A stretch of 64,000 bases of DNA from Vesta saturnalis (taxonomy: Eukaryota; Arthropoda; Insecta; Coleoptera; Lampyridae), in contig JARFJB010000762.1 in NCBI GenBank assembly GCA_036346205.1, positions 3,259,501 to 3,323,500 on the forward strand. Direction: 5' to 3'. Position numbers and translations under genes: made by a program. This document shows, piece by piece, positions 38,484-52,827 of this stretch (positions within the stretch are counted from its first letter, which is position 1; each line of letters opens with the position of its first letter). Under the pieces are notes generated by a model, which saw only the letters and a list, made by a program, of their open reading frames with translations, did not search any database and was not told the DNA's origin.

Positions 38484-41196
38484 CCATGTCAGCCGGGGAG
38501 GTACCACCACCCTTACCATGGGCTACTTAATATTAGGTCTCCGATTTTCTGAGCTCGGTAAGGGCTGCCGGTCACCTTTTCCATCATCCTTAATCTATTC
38601 TCATCCTTATTCTTCCTTCTCGCCCCTGTCTTCCTATCGGATTAATAGTCCCAAATTAAAAAATAAGATGGCTGTGGTTTCTAGGGTTATAAATTCCGGA
38701 CGTAAAATCCTGCCCCACTCGGATGTCCGGGAGGGCAGGGCCCAAGCGACCTCGGTCATCGAAAGTATCAACTTTCTGATTCACTACTGCAACATCCGCG
38801 GTATCAGGTCTAATCTTAATGTTATTCACCAACATCTTGAACAATTACAACCTGATATATTGTTTCTATCTGAAACACAGGTCTCCTCTGAAAGCTCCGA
38901 GTTACCCGACTTGCAATTTCCTCAATACCATCTTCACTCTAACTTTCGATATAAAGGAGGCGTATGTGCGTACATCAAGAACAGAATTGCTTGCAAGAGG
39001 GTTTCTTCCTTAGAAAATAAAAATTTTGACGTGATTTGGTTTATACATTCTGGTCCTAATTTTGTGAAATTCTACTGTTGCATTTATAGGTCTCCTAATG
39101 ACAGCAACTTTCAAGACTTCTTCGATTACCTTAGTATGAAAGTTGACTATCTCCTGTCTCAGTTTCCATCTTGCGATATCTCATTTGTAGGCGATTTCAA
39201 TGTTCATAACTCTAATTGGCTTCAATTTTCATCTACTACAAATCCCGCTGGTCATAGTGCAGAAACATTTGCTATTTCATGTGATCTCACACAAATGATT
39301 TCTGAACCCACAAGAATCCTTGATAACCCTAACCATACTCCACATCTTCTAGATCTATTTCTTACATCAAACCCTCTTGTTTATAAAATTTCCGTTCTTT
39401 CGCCTTTAGGTCTTTCCGACCATTGTCTAATAAAAATCATTTCTACTGTACCTAATTCCACTGTTGTTCACAAAACCGATAGAACCTTGTGGTGTTTTAA
39501 GTCAGCTCGATGGAGTGATTTACGGGATTTCTTTGCAACCTTTCCATGGCGTGAATATTGTTTTAAGTCGTCCTCTTCTTCGGACATCGCTCTTTCAGTA
39601 TCCTCATGGGAATGGAGTTATACATTCCGAAAAAACAGTACCGTGTAGGTCATTCACGTTCCCAACCCTGGTTCAATAAGGCTTGTTCTGATGCAATATC
39701 TTTAAAAAATACATGTTACATTAAATGGAAATCTAATAAATCGGTTGAGTCATGTAGAATACGTTATACGTTGCTGCTAGAAATATCTGCAAAAGTGTCA
39801 TCACTAAAACTAAAAAGTTGTTCGAACAACGAAAATGCAATGAACTAGCTACATCTCCTTTAGGCAATCGTAAATTTTGGTCTTTAGCAAAAGCCATTAG
39901 TAAAAACTTTCGAACATCTTCATTTTGGCCCCCCCCCCTGACATCTATTGACGGATCGGTAGTTGCTGATTCTGTAGACAAAGCCAACGTTTTTGTGGAT
40001 TTGTTTGCATCAAACTCGTGTCTCAATGATTCTGGAAAAGATGTGCCCCTAGTCAACTCTTCTTCATACGTTATGAAACCAATTCATTTTCGGTACAAGC
40101 TCTTGGAATCGATCATCAGTAGGCTTGATCTCAACAAGGCGACTGGCCCAGACGGTATCCCAGCTATTATCTTAAAGAAATGTTCCCCCGAACTAGTACC
40201 AGTCCATCTAAGCTTTATATCTTTTGGGGAATTCTCCTCATCATGGAAGTTAGCAAATGTTCAACCCATTCCCAAAAAAGGTGATAAGACCGATCCCTCA
40301 AATTACAGACCAATTGCCATCACTTCCATTTTGTCTAAAATCATGGAAAAAGCCATCAATCAGCAACTGCTCACGTTCCTTGAAACTAACAAACTCCTTA
40401 GTGACCACCAATATGGGTTTAGGCAAAGTCGTTCAACAGGCGATCTTATTCCATATGTGACCCAAGTTTGGAACAATACAGTAGAGCAGTCCGGTGAAAC
40501 AGTTGTAGTCGCTTTAGATATCTAAAGGCATTTGACCAAGTTTGGCATAAGTGTTTACTTGCCAAACTCACCTCGTTTGGGTTAAATGATACGCTCATCA
40601 ACTGGGTTTCTAGTTTCCTTGATAAAAGACGAATACGTATCGTAGTTGATGGCTTTTTTTCAAAAGAAGTTAGCATTAACGCGGGCGTACCTCAGGGATC
40701 CGTTATAGCGCCTACACTATTTCTGCTGTACATAAACGACCTTATTTATTCAACAACTAACCCCATCCATTTCTTTGCTGACGATAGCACTCTTCACTGT
40801 AGTTCATCTCAGTCTACTCATAGTGATAATCCACCTTCTGTCAAATCAAGAAATTAAAGCTGAATTGGCAAATTCAACCAACAAAGACATTGAACGTATT
40901 CTCGAATGAGGAAGCAATAATCTAGTTAAATTTAATGCTAACAAAACTCAGTGTTGCCTTATGTCCGCCAAAAAAGATCGATCATTTCCTGTTGTAAGTA
41001 TGAATGGCTCAGTTCTTAAGTTTTCAGACTCTATTACTCTGTTGGGTATGACTGTATCTTCAAATCTCTCATGGGTTGACCATCTTCTGTCAGCTATCAA
41101 AACAGCTGCTCGTAAAATAGGCTTTTTGTACAGAGCTAAGCAGTACTTTACCTCTCGACAACTCCTTCTGCTGTATAAGGCCCAAATTCGGCCTCA
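38484..41196 (+). mobile_element. Jockey/CR1-like LINE, copy 1
   Basis: A GC-rich 5' UTR (about 38484-38667) precedes a single pol ORF. The element stops abruptly at CAAATTCGGCCTCA (41196), inside the C-terminal region that copy 2 continues (YKAQIRP). The 3' end is therefore missing, unlike ordinary 5' truncation, and a later deletion or rearrangement is likely. Where shared, copies 1 and 2 agree at about nine of ten or more bases by eye and lie in opposite orientations. Confidence 0.85.
38668..41194 (+). pseudogene. LINE pol (endonuclease-RT) relic
   Basis: Start ATG at 38668 (MAVVSRVINSGRK). The apurinic-type endonuclease domain has YCNIRGIRSNL, LFLSETQ, YRSPND, ISFVGDFNVHNSNW and LGLSDHCLI (to about 39450), all catalytic boxes present. 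RT: LDLNKATGPDGIPAIILKK, QPIPKKGDKTDPSNYRPIA, YGFRQSRSTGD, KAFDQVWHKC, GVPQGSVIAPTLFLLYINDL and FFADDSTLHC (active site, about 40771). Frameshifts are at about 39600, 39815, 40523 and 40845. The one at 40523 is a one-base loss in GATATCTAAAGG, where copy 2 has GATATCTCAAAGG. Dead, but not very old. Confidence 0.9.
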
Positions 41197-42304
41197 AGGT
41201 AGATTAAAGCAGGCCGATTAATGCTCTTTGATTTGCTTAATTACCACAAATTTCTGCTTGGTTATTTTCACTTAACATCAATATAGTAACTTCTAGGTAA
41301 CAATAATAAAAATGATCTCGGACGCCAAGTTATTTTTTTGATTATGCTCGGAATAACTGCACCGAGGATACAATAAAAAATTCATCAAAATGTCAAAATT
41401 AAGCACTTAAATTTGGTATTATATAAAATAAATCTTAAAAATAGCCTTATTCTAAAAAATCATTAGGGTTATAAATACCTGTTACAAAATTTTGTACTTC
41501 TTGAGAACCTTTGATTATTATACAAAATGCGGAAATGCAAACCAAAGATGATGTAATCTTCGTATCAATGTTGCGCAATATATCGTATTTCCAATGTTTT
41601 ACGTTGTAAAGTATACCAAAGTTGAAATTACTTCTTACAAATTTATATTCCTTGAAATTTGAATAATCCAAAAGTTATTGCACTCTTGAAGGTTCAAGTA
41701 AAAGGTGTGATCTAAATTTAGATCTGCATTAAATGCAAAATCCAATCATAAAATGAAAGCGTACGTAAAATTAAAAGTTAAAAGTGGTAAAAGTAGGAAA
41801 AATATAAAAGTGCCTGCAAAAAGCAAATGTTTTAGATTTTAATATAATACGAGTAAAATGTATCTTAACATTAAATCAATGGCACTTTTTACAAAATTTA
41901 GGTGGAAACCAAAGATGGCTTCCTGTTCAAAACAGCGTGCATCAAGCAATGCGCAAGAAATATGTGCAAACAAATTAATTCAAAGATATGGAAGTATAAA
42001 CCTTTAAGAAAATATGCAACTTAAGTTACACCAAAATGCAAATTAAGTTACCTACCACAACTTATAAATCATTAATAACCAAAAACCCTTTTTTCTTATA
42101 TTTTACAACTAAATGAACGAAGAACGTAAAAGATTCGTTACAGTACAATCAGTTCACGTGCTAAGTGAGATGGAATACACAACAAACTAAAAGTGCTGTT
42201 GCCATACTTGCATCTTTTGAGTAGGTTAGTATCAATGACACATTTCATTGCTACTGTCAACGAGAATTGAAAATCAGTGTTTTTGCAAGTACGACACAAT
42301 ACTC
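41197..42304. other. No recognisable gene
   Basis: AT-rich sequence. The minus frame 41447-41671 (74 codons) is not recognised. Confidence 0.45.
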
Positions 42305-42752
42305 ATGTATTGCACTGAAGAAAAAATACAGATTATTAAGTGGTATTATTCAGGAATCACTGCACAAGAAATAATGGGCGGGTTTGCTTTTACCTTTGAA
42401 AACAGGCAATTCCATCAGAAAGTACGATTATGTGTACTGTTTGTAAATTTGAAAGATGTGAATGTTTAAATAATTCTAGAAAATGCAGTAGCATTGATGG
42501 TAATGATAGTGAGCATTCTGGTCGTAACTTAAACGAAGAGCGCGAACTCCAAGGAATTGCAGAAACTAATTTCCCGTGTAATAGTACAAAAATTGCCGAA
42601 GAAATGAATATTGAACCAAGAACAGTTCACACTATCTTGAAAAGGAATGAATACTGTTGTTATAAGTTGCAAACAACACAAGAAATTTCTCCAGAAGATC
42701 ATCAAATGGAATTTTGTGAAGATATGATGAATCGGGCTAATGAAAACGAATG
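42305..42752 (+). pseudogene. Mariner-like transposase N-terminal fragment
   Basis: ATG at 42305 starts MYCTEEKIQIIKWYYSGITA, typical of the first HTH of DUF4817-type transposases. After a frameshift near 42440, DDSEHSGRNLNEERELQG-type sequence leads to TKIAEEMNIEPRTVHTILKR (second HTH) and SPEDHQMEFCEDMMNRANEN. It stops where the first catalytic D block should follow. The DDE domain is absent and no TIRs were found. Confidence 0.75.
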
Positions 42753-43194
42753 ATTTATTGAAAATAAAGTAGAGTTTTAAAAAAAGTGTATACTGTTCAT
42801 TTTTAAAAATAGTTGGTTTTTCAATAAGAATTATAATGATAAAGTTAAACCTTAAACTTAAGTTATTATCAATGTAAATGTTAATGTTCTTGTTTGTAGC
42901 TCTTGTAAGCTTCTTCTTCGTTCTTCTTACGAGTAGCAATCTAACCATGTCATAAATGCGCAATTACAATAAACTTCGATGTTTGAGGTATTACCAGTTA
43001 ATGTTTAAGTGTAGAGTAATTACTTAATAGTTTCAAAGAACACGCGGCTTTTCAACATCATCTTAATTGCTTTGGTTTCGTTAGAAATGTTGAAGCTAGA
43101 TTGAAGGAGACTTAAGTAGTTCATATTTTGTGCCTACATGCAAATATGTACAAGTGGCAACATCGGTAAAGTTATAGAATAAGCGACCGTCTAC

Positions 43195-44411
43195 AGATCA
43201 CTCTAAAGAAGGAAGTGCGATGGAGAAAAAATTAAAACTCCATTTGATAGATGCAGTTCTGAGAATAAGCTATCAAAAGATGTTGTAAGTAAACCTCTAC
43301 AAAACTACAATAAAATGAAGAAAAATTTAATTTGTGGGTAAATCAATTAGTATTTACATACATTGAAGAGGCAATGACACCAATTTATACGGTAAAGGTG
43401 CATTCTTTTAGGAATTTGGTATTTGGTTTATCACGTGGATCTAAAGTCCCTTGCAGAAAAACTGTGTTGAATAAAATGAAGATACGTCAACAACAAGTGC
43501 TATTTTATATACTTATATTTGTATTTGCACTACTGCAGACATTTGGAGCAATAATCATAAGAGTTATTTCGGTGTTACATGACATTATGTAGACAAACAT
43601 TTTAATAGATGTTCTTCTGTGTTGGCATGCAGAAGAATTAAATATTCTCACACTTATTGTGAAATAGGGACCTTGCTTAGTGATATAGATAAGGAATTTC
43701 ATCTTAGTGGTTGGCACTGTAACAGATAATGCAAGTAATTTTGCCAAATCTTTCAATATATACTCTATTCCAGATTCCTTCCAAAGAAAGAGAGGATTTT
43801 GATTTTCATAATTATGAAAACTGTAAACGGTTTTCTTGAATTCAATACTTTGCAAATCAATGATAGTGACATGGAGACGATATTATTTTACATTTTCGTT
43901 ATTGTTCACATACTTTAAATTTGATAACAACTAAAGATGTTGAATCAGCTTCCACAAACGTATCTTATAAAAGAATATATAATTCAACATTTGCTAAATT
44001 AACAGCCCTGTGGAATATTTGTCATCGTTGAACAAGCGCTTCAGACGAAATTGAACGTATTTGCAATCTCAAACTTGTCCTCTCTTGTGCTACACGCTGG
44101 AACTCATTGTACCACAGCGTATCAAGAATTCTTGCTATACAAAATTTTCTGCCTGCTACTTTCGAACAGTTGAAAAAACCAAAGTTAAAATCAACAGAAC
44201 TCGAATTTTTGCAAGAATGTAAATGCGTTATGGAATCTCTAGCTAATGGAATTGCTATTTTACAAGGTGAAAATGCCTGTTTTCTTGGGTACTTTTTACC
44301 CTCATTAATACAAATACAAAGGAGTTTAAATCCACTTACCCATTTAGTTCACTGCGAGCCTTTAAAGAAGTCAGTTTTGGAGGGAGCTTGTTTTCATTGG
44401 GCTTGGAGATG
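43195..44411 (+). pseudogene. hAT transposase core
   Basis: In order: EKKLKLHLIDAVLR, FRNLVFGLSRGSKVPCRKTV (43332-43592), CTTADIWSNNHKSYFGVT (TADIW holds the first catalytic D; frame shifted, near 43530), LACRRIKYSHTYCEIGTLL, VTDNASNFAKSF (second catalytic D, about 43710) and LSCATRWNSLYHSV leading into 44107-44412. The last frame ends GACFHWAWR at the insertion point of family F copy C. The C-terminal dimerisation region resumes near 46250. Stops and frameshifts throughout. Confidence 0.8.
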
Positions 44412-44417
44412 ATTAGA

Positions 44418-46110
44418 TATTTTGAGAAATCCAGCGGCGGAGAGGGGGGATTTATTAGAATCCGTTTTTGGTTTTTATCAAATATTTCTAAAACAGTTGC
44501 ATATCTCTTAAGATATAAAAATACCTAGACATACACCTTAAACATATCGATTAATTATGTTCTATGCAATTTTTTGATACGACGCGTAACTTTGGCGGCA
44601 AAAAATTCCTAACGTAGAATGTAAGCGTTAGTTAAAATTTTTTCAGTACCTGAATAACGATTAATTTTATAAGAAAAAATGTAGACATATTTTTTAAAGA
44701 AAATTCGATTTTACATAACTTTTCTTAATATAACGCAAGGTATCTCTGAAAATTAATTAAATATGAGTGAAAATGGTTAAACCATATTATTGATATCTTG
44801 AGCGGCTTTAGAATTTTTAAGTTAACATGTATTTATGTCTCTTAATCTCTATCTGATATGAAGTTTTGAACGTCATTCTGATATAGATTATTGTTTTTGT
44901 TTCTAAAATGTCGCCTGTTTTCAATATGAACGTATAAAGGAAAATAGGATGCATAGTTATCCTAAAAAAAATATAAATAAAATTACTTCATTCCTTTTCA
45001 GTTTTTAAGTTTGCGCCTAGATCTCTATTAACCCCTGCCTGACATAAATTTTTAAACGTCTATGTGACATAGATTATTTTTTTTGTTTTCCCAATGTTGC
45101 CTGTTTTCGTAATGGACTTATTATGAAAGGGGTTGCATGATTATCCCAAAAAAATTCTTATTAAAATTATTTCATTCCTTTTAATTTCTATTTTGTAGGT
45201 TGGAAGGTCTAGTGGTGATCCACACCAGATATTTTTTTAAGTTATTCAAGTTAACTTATGTCTATTAATCTCTATCTGGCATGTAGTTTTAAAAGTCTTT
45301 CTGACATCGATTATTGTTTTTGTTTTTACAATGTTGTATGTTTTCGTTATGAACGTATGAAATAGGTAGCATAGTAACCCTAAAAATATCTGGTGTGGAA
45401 CACCACACGACCTTCCAACCTACAAAAGGGAAATTAAAAGAAATGAAATAATTAAAAAAATTTTGTTTAGGATAATTTGCAACCTATTTTATAAGAAGTT
45501 CGTTACGAAAATAAGCAACATTGTAAATAAAATCAATAATCTATGTCAAACAGACGTTTAAAACTTCATGACAGACGGAGGTTAATACACATCTAGATGC
45601 TAACTTCTATTGAAAGAAATGAAATCATTTTACATTCATTTTTTTTTAGGATAACTACGCAACCTCTTTTTTATATTTTCATAACGAAAACAGGTAACAT
45701 TGTAAAAACAAAAACAATAATCTATGTCAGAATGACGTCTAAAACTTCATGTCGGATAGAGATTAATAGACATAAATGCAATATTAACGTAACAAAAAAA
45801 ATTACAAGGACGCTCGATTCTATAAAAATATTGATAATACAGCTCCAGCATTTTCAATCACATTTATTTAATTTTTACATTTATTTCGCTTTACATTAAA
45901 AAAACTTTATAAATAAAATTTATGTAAAGTTAAATTATCTTTAAAAAATGTACAAATTCTAGCTTAGGAATTTTTTTGTCGCTAAATTACGCGTCATATC
46001 AAAAAATTCCATAGAATATAATTAATCGATATGATCAAGGTCTATATCTAGGTAGTTTTATATCTTTGAAATATGCAGCTGTTTTAGAAATATTAATGGA
46101 AGTGCATTCT
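44418..46110. mobile_element. Family F copy C: large fold-back with internal repeat units
   Basis: The left end (GGAGAGGGGGGATTTATTAG, then ATTTCTAAAACAGTTGCATAT) and the right end (ATGCAGCTGTTTTAGAAATA at about 46075) are inverted. Arms of several hundred bp flank a core inverted repeat, 45196-45237 against 45387-45430 (CACACCAGATATT / AATATCTGGTGTG). Units of roughly 130-150 bp with CTCTATCTGAYATGAAGTTTT recur at about 44860, 45000 and 45260, and in reverse at about 45470 and 45650. It interrupts the hAT transposase. Frames inside it are not genes. Confidence 0.85.
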
Positions 46111-46239
46111 CAAAGACAGACGTCACGGTATTGAAAAAAATGGCTGCTTATCTTTCAATAAGGTATGTATAGTGGAGATGTAGATCCCTACGAATTGTCG
46201 TCAGAATTTAAATTTCAAATTTCAAGCACAACGCTAATG

Positions 46240-46512
46240 AATTAGTTTGAGGTAATGAGTTCGTTTGACTTACTCCGAGAAATATTTCGACAGTCATTGG
46301 AGCATGTCTATTCCAATTTAGTCACCTCGATGAGGATATTTTTACGCATGCCACATGCGAACGTTCATCCAGCAAGCTGAAACTAATAAAATCGTATCTA
46401 CGCTCTACGCTAAGACAAGGCGATACCCTCCATTGAGAAAGAAACTACCAAAAGTTTAGATTTTGATGAAATAATCGACATATGTGCGGACGCCAAATCC
46501 AGAAGTGACGCT
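46240..46512 (+). pseudogene. hAT transposase C-terminal dimerisation region
   Basis: CERSSSKLKLIKSYLRSTLR (from 46356) is the hAT C-terminal signature, where ERSFSKLKLIK is usual. In a shifted frame LDFDEIIDICADAKSRSD follows (to about 46512). It continues the transposase cut at 44411. Confidence 0.75.
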
Positions 46513-47440
46513 GTGAACTTTTTGTTATCATCGATGAATGTTGCATTTTTTTTTATGGTCTAGTATATTTTACATATAGTAATGCAATTTTTTACCACAA
46601 TCTTATATAACTTCCATATGTGAATCGTTTGTTATTTTGTGTATGCATTTTAATAAATATGAATAGTAAGCATATATACAGTATGTCCACGGATGGAGTT
46701 ACGAAGATTTATGATGACAAAAAAAATTTGAACTTGTAATGTACCCAGGCCAGTCTAACCTCTACGCAACCGAGTGCAAGAACGGAGTTAATGCGTGAAC
46801 TTATTTAAGCGAAATGATCGTTATGAAAAACCAGGTACGACCACTTACGTTGTGTAAAAGAGTTCTTATGGGATATCCGTGTTGCGGGTATCTAAAGTAG
46901 GATAAAACAAAGGTTACACAATAAACAAATTATAAGCAAGTGCAATGTAGTTCTCTTATCTTTATTGCGAATTGAGGAAAACAACTATAAAAGAAAAACC
47001 TCATCGCCTCCTACAACAATAATAACAACATAACTAAAGTATCAGTATTAATAACCATGTATTTCATAAATGATGATCACTAGGTTATACAATTAGCTAA
47101 TTGCAGTATAAGTAAATACATCACAACATGTTAAGAGTCTGCATTTACAATTAATAAACGAAAAAGTATCATATTTCATACCAAGCAAGCACATAGTACT
47201 CCAACGATAAAACGTACTCTCCGCAATGTCAGCATTATGCCAGTTCTACCAGGGAGCCGTTTTACGGTAGATTAGATATAAACACCTTATAGGTTTGAAA
47301 TGTCTAAATAAAATATATTAAAATGAAATCAAGAGACCGCTCTACATTATATAACAAGATTGTGATGTAATACTAACTTTCAAGCTATCTTTGTATTAAT
47401 TTATATTAGATGAGATAATCACTCTTAGCATGGTATTGTA

Positions 47441-47444
<4 letters not shown>
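46513..47444. other. No gene; possible lone mariner-like end
   Basis: ATATACAGTATGTCCACGG at about 46675-46693 resembles the ends of the mariner-like elements here and could belong to the transposase relic at 47.9-48.7 kb. Otherwise nothing is recognised. Confidence 0.4.

Positions 47445-47494
<50 letters not shown>
47445..47494. repeat. (TA)n microsatellite
   Basis: TA dinucleotides. Confidence 0.95.
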
Positions 47495-47496
<2 letters not shown>

Positions 47497-47879
47497 ATTA
47501 CTACAGAACCTTCTATCTTCAAATCAAGTTATATTAATGTTTTATTAATTTACCCTTGTGTTGAGATCATGAGATATAATTAGTGAATATATAACATTAT
47601 CTTTTTATTCCATTCTATTTTATCAGACAAAATAATACATCCATTCTTTTCCAAAAGATCAAAAATCAACAACAATCCATTATTTTATTAACAACCTCCC
47701 TAAGCACACCTTATTTCTACTATGAATATTCACCAGCCGCCCATATTTACTAGATACTTTCAATTTAACCCGCATTCGAATTTGTGACATAAAACATATA
47801 AAGATGCACCCGTTATGGTACATGACAGACTTGAATTTCATATTTGGGGATTAAGCCCTTCTTAGCTTGAAACTAATTT
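47495..47879. other. No recognisable gene
   Basis: AT-rich spacer; could be the 3' side of the adjoining transposase relic. Confidence 0.35.
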
Positions 47880-48660
47880 GAAGTATATTGTCGATTGTTT
47901 CAAATGACCTTGGTGGTTAGCCTGCTTGTTGATGCAAATCCCTAAAACCGACAGTTAAATCGGGTCCTAGAGGGGCCACAAAATTAGCTCATTTCTCCCA
48001 ATCCATTTTTCGCGAAACTTTTCATTTAACCAATCGCGAACGATCCGAGGGTAGTGAGCTGGACATCGACCTTGTTGAAAATACATTGAACATTATCAAA
48101 TTCTGTATTAAAAGAATTTTGTAGCATTTCTAAATAATTTCGATGATTTAAATTTCCATAAAATAACGAACAATAATCCCATGGTACGTGATAACGCACC
48201 AATCATTAACCTTTTTAAATAATTGTCGATGATTGGGAATTGTAAAATGAGGATTTCTCTCAGCCGAATATCGGCAGTGTTGAGATGAAACTACTCCGTT
48301 GGTGATTAATCCGAAAACACAATTCTCTTGTAAAAATTCATCTGCTAACATTTTATGGGTCATCCGCACACAAAAATACAAACTCCTCATCTTCCAAAGT
48401 TTGTCTAAAATGAGGTTTGAACATTTTAATACTTTTTGAATAAACGATTTTGAAATTCGAGTTGTGGAGCTCTAAATGAGACAGGTATGGAGATATTCTT
48501 CAACTTCTATCTAATTTTTTTTGTTTGCTTTTTTAGCATTTAAAATAGAAGCAGCTTCCTCACATTTTGTCACGAATTTTCGGAAGGCCACATGCGAATT
48601 TGTTGTTTCTGGATATTTTTCGTTAAATCTATTGATGGCCGCACGATAGCAAAGATCTCG
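47880..48660 (-). pseudogene. Mariner-like transposase relic
   Basis: On minus, INRFNEKYPETTNSHVAFRK and SILNAKKANKKN (near 48511-48650) fit the first HTH and linker of the class. The block with the first catalytic D cannot be read. AERNPHFTIPNHRQ and VNDWCVITYHGIIVRYFME (48148-48390) match NPH and WxVWCG-type sequence. VRDWLNEKFREKWIGRNE (about 48010-48060) then leads to WPL-stop-DP, where RSPD would carry the third acid. The QQDGAPAH block is not readable. The N-terminus meets the GT-rich tract at 48660. Badly decayed. Confidence 0.7.
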
Positions 48661-50390
<1,730 letters not shown>

Positions 50391-50656
50391 GTCGATATCT
50401 TTGTTGGTTTCAATTTTATAAATACTTTAAGTTCAGATCCATAGTAATGATTTTGTACTGCCACGATCATCCAATAACACTCCCAGACCAACAATGCATA
50501 ATGACGATTTATCCATAGTAACATTAATTTTATCAATGTCAGTGTCAAGGAAATATCCTGAAATTTCCTCACAAAATTACCTCCGATTTTCCGGTGTGTG
50601 CGGGTGTATTGTGATACGAGTTTCTTTGACTTATTGCCACATTCTTTTTGCCAACA

Positions 50657-51453
50657 ATGCCCTCTAACCAGGAAGCATATGATATGCTTGCAGTATATTT
50701 CGAGTGCATGCACGATTGTATGTGGCTCATTTTCCAGAAAGATGGCATTACGAAAAGAAACTTTTTACTCGATTATCACAACGATTGAGAGCTACAGGAA
50801 CAATTCATCCCCCAGTTACTCACATAGCACGCAGATCCAGAACGGAAGAAAATGTTATAAACGTTCTAGCATATATCGAAATTAATCCACAAGGGCTGGT
50901 GGAACGTCAATGTTTGGTGCGGTATTTTAGGAGGTCGAATTATTGGTCCTCACATTTTTGACGCACCACTTAATGGTGAAACGTACCTTAATTTCTTTCG
51001 GAACGATTTTCCGTGACTTTTAGAAGATGTGCCGTTGCTTACTAGGCAGCGGATGTTTTTCCAACATGACGGCTCTCCGGGACATTTTTCAGTACGCGTG
51101 CGTCAATTTTTGAGTAACACTTTTCCTGATACATGGATAGGAAGAGGGAGCTTTTTTCCATGGCCAGCTAGGTACCTACATTTCCTTATTCATTCTTAAC
51201 TATAACAGCTTAATAACCATTACCATTGTCACCTTCGAGGTCCCCCGAACTAACTTGTTTGGTTTTTTATTTTTGGGGAAAAAGAAAGGACCTTGTTTTC
51301 ACAACCAGGCCAACTACGCCTGAAAATATGGTCATTAGGATAAGAAATTCCATTCGCACCCTCTCCACAGCGGAGATAGAAACCGCTGTTTTGTCAACGC
51401 AACAGCGGTTGCAGCTGTGTATTGATAATGATGGCAGATAATTTGAGCATTTA
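50657..51453 (+). pseudogene. Mariner-like transposase relic with probable intron (E5)
   Basis: Starts MPSNQEAYDMLAVYFECMHD; after a frameshift, AHFPERWHYEKKLFTRLSQR and LRATGTIHPPVTHIARRS complete the DUF4817-type region. After INPQGL a deletion removes the second HTH and the first catalytic D. The frame resumes WNVNVWCGILGGRIIGPHIF and NGETYLNFFRNDFP, then TGA where CGA is expected. FFQHDGSPGHF (second D) and DTWIGRGSFFPWPAR follow. A 68-bp intron-like segment comes next, and SPELTCLVFYFWG brings the third position as E. It ends QQRLQLCIDNDGR with TAA and then FEHL. Counted across the join, 36 residues separate the second and third acids. Non-functional. Confidence 0.8.
51172..51239 (+). 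other. Probable 68-bp intron inside the DDE motif
   Basis: GCTAG|GTACCTACA at 51171/51172 and ACCTTCGAG|GTCCCC at 51239/51240. Joining them restores WPARSPEL exactly, with the R codon split AG|G. The segment has an in-frame stop and no similarity to related transposases. CTTAAC near 51194 could serve as a branch point. Confidence 0.65.
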
Positions 51454-52827
51454 GGTCGCCACTGAGTAATGGCGTACTACTCATCTCTAGTTAATTTTCG
51501 ATGGTCCACCCGGTGTAATTATTAACCAACGGTAATAAACTAACCCCAGAAACTCGATGATAATAACTGTCAGTATTATCGAACTTCTGGGGTTAACTCT
51601 CGGGACAGAGTTAACCCGTGTTTATAAAAGCTGGCCTAAGTAATAAACTATTGTCAAAAAACTTTGCGTTTTATTGTTTTTGGATCTAAATTTAAAGTAG
51701 GTATAACATTGAAACCAACAGAGATCTCGACTTAAAATTTTCAGGGTATAGGCAGAATTTTATACTCTTTCTGACTAAAATATAAAAAACGTACCATTCT
51801 ATTTAATATTTTGAAGAAAATCGCTAAAATTTCATATTTGGAAAGCGTCCTCTAGCTTTTTGTTCGATAATCAAACTTAACTTTTTAGTACATCAACGAA
51901 TAGCGCAAGAAAAGACCTTTCCAACGAAATATTACTTTTTAAGATTCGATGACTGGTTCCGAAGATAATTACGTGTTTGTCTGACAACTTTCGCAGCTCC
52001 CCCTACGGAAAGCTTGTGAAGTTAGAGAAAAACTTCTTATACAAAAAAAGGGTAAAATTGTCCCAATAGTACAACTACGATATTTCCAATATACCTTTTC
52101 CTTAAGTTTCTCTTACTTATTAGACATTTTTTAATTTACTACAGCAAGTACGCCACCTAGCGGACTATTTACAAACTGTAAAATTATTTCCAGCATTTTC
52201 TCTTGGCCACATTTACTGAAGAATTTTTTTTTTGAAGTCGTAAATAAGCGGTTTCTGGGATATAGCCGGCGTCCTTCCTGAATGACTCACCCGGTACATA
52301 CATACCTATAAACATACGTTTTATAAATTAACATTATGGTAATTTTTCTACTGCCCCATCTGGTAAGGGCCGCATTCCCATTTTGCCACGGGCGCCATTG
52401 CACCTAGTTTCGGCTCTGAGGAAACCTGTCTTAAAACAACACAAAGAACTAAAGGAAAAGAACTAAAAAGGGAAAGTCAATACTGACTCCGGAAAAAATG
52501 TATAAATTATTTCATGATGTAAGGCACCCATTAAATGTGTTAAATTGGGATAAGAAATTTATTTATTCACTGAGATTTAAAAAAATGCTTTTCTGAGTCA
52601 GAAAACAACAGTTACATCTTACTCTTAAAGCCTAAGTCTAAGGCTTAGGTCAATAGTCGAAATAACAGTGGCGTAAACCTTAGTCATACTTAAAAATAGC
52701 ATAATATTGATCCTGTTCACTCCATTCCAATACTAATTTGCATATTTCACCAAGAACACGATACTAGTGAAAAGTCAAGTTTTGGAAACTTTTATTTCTA
52801 AGATAATAAATATTCAGTACTAGGTAA
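51454..52827. other. No gene; hairpin and transposon-end-like motifs
   Basis: A hairpin at about 51541-51596 opposes AACCCCAGAA and TTCTGGGGTT. CCACCCGGTGTA at 51500 and CTCACCCGGTACA at about 52288 look like mariner-type right ends, but I cannot pair them with left ends. Confidence 0.45.

Noticed and set aside
42529..42963. 144-codon minus frame
   Set aside because: It is the reverse-strand shadow of the mariner-like N-terminal fragment on plus at 42305-42752.
51541..51596. Hairpin as a transcription terminator
   Set aside because: Eukaryotic context without a bacterial gene; better read as a MITE or transposon-end footprint.
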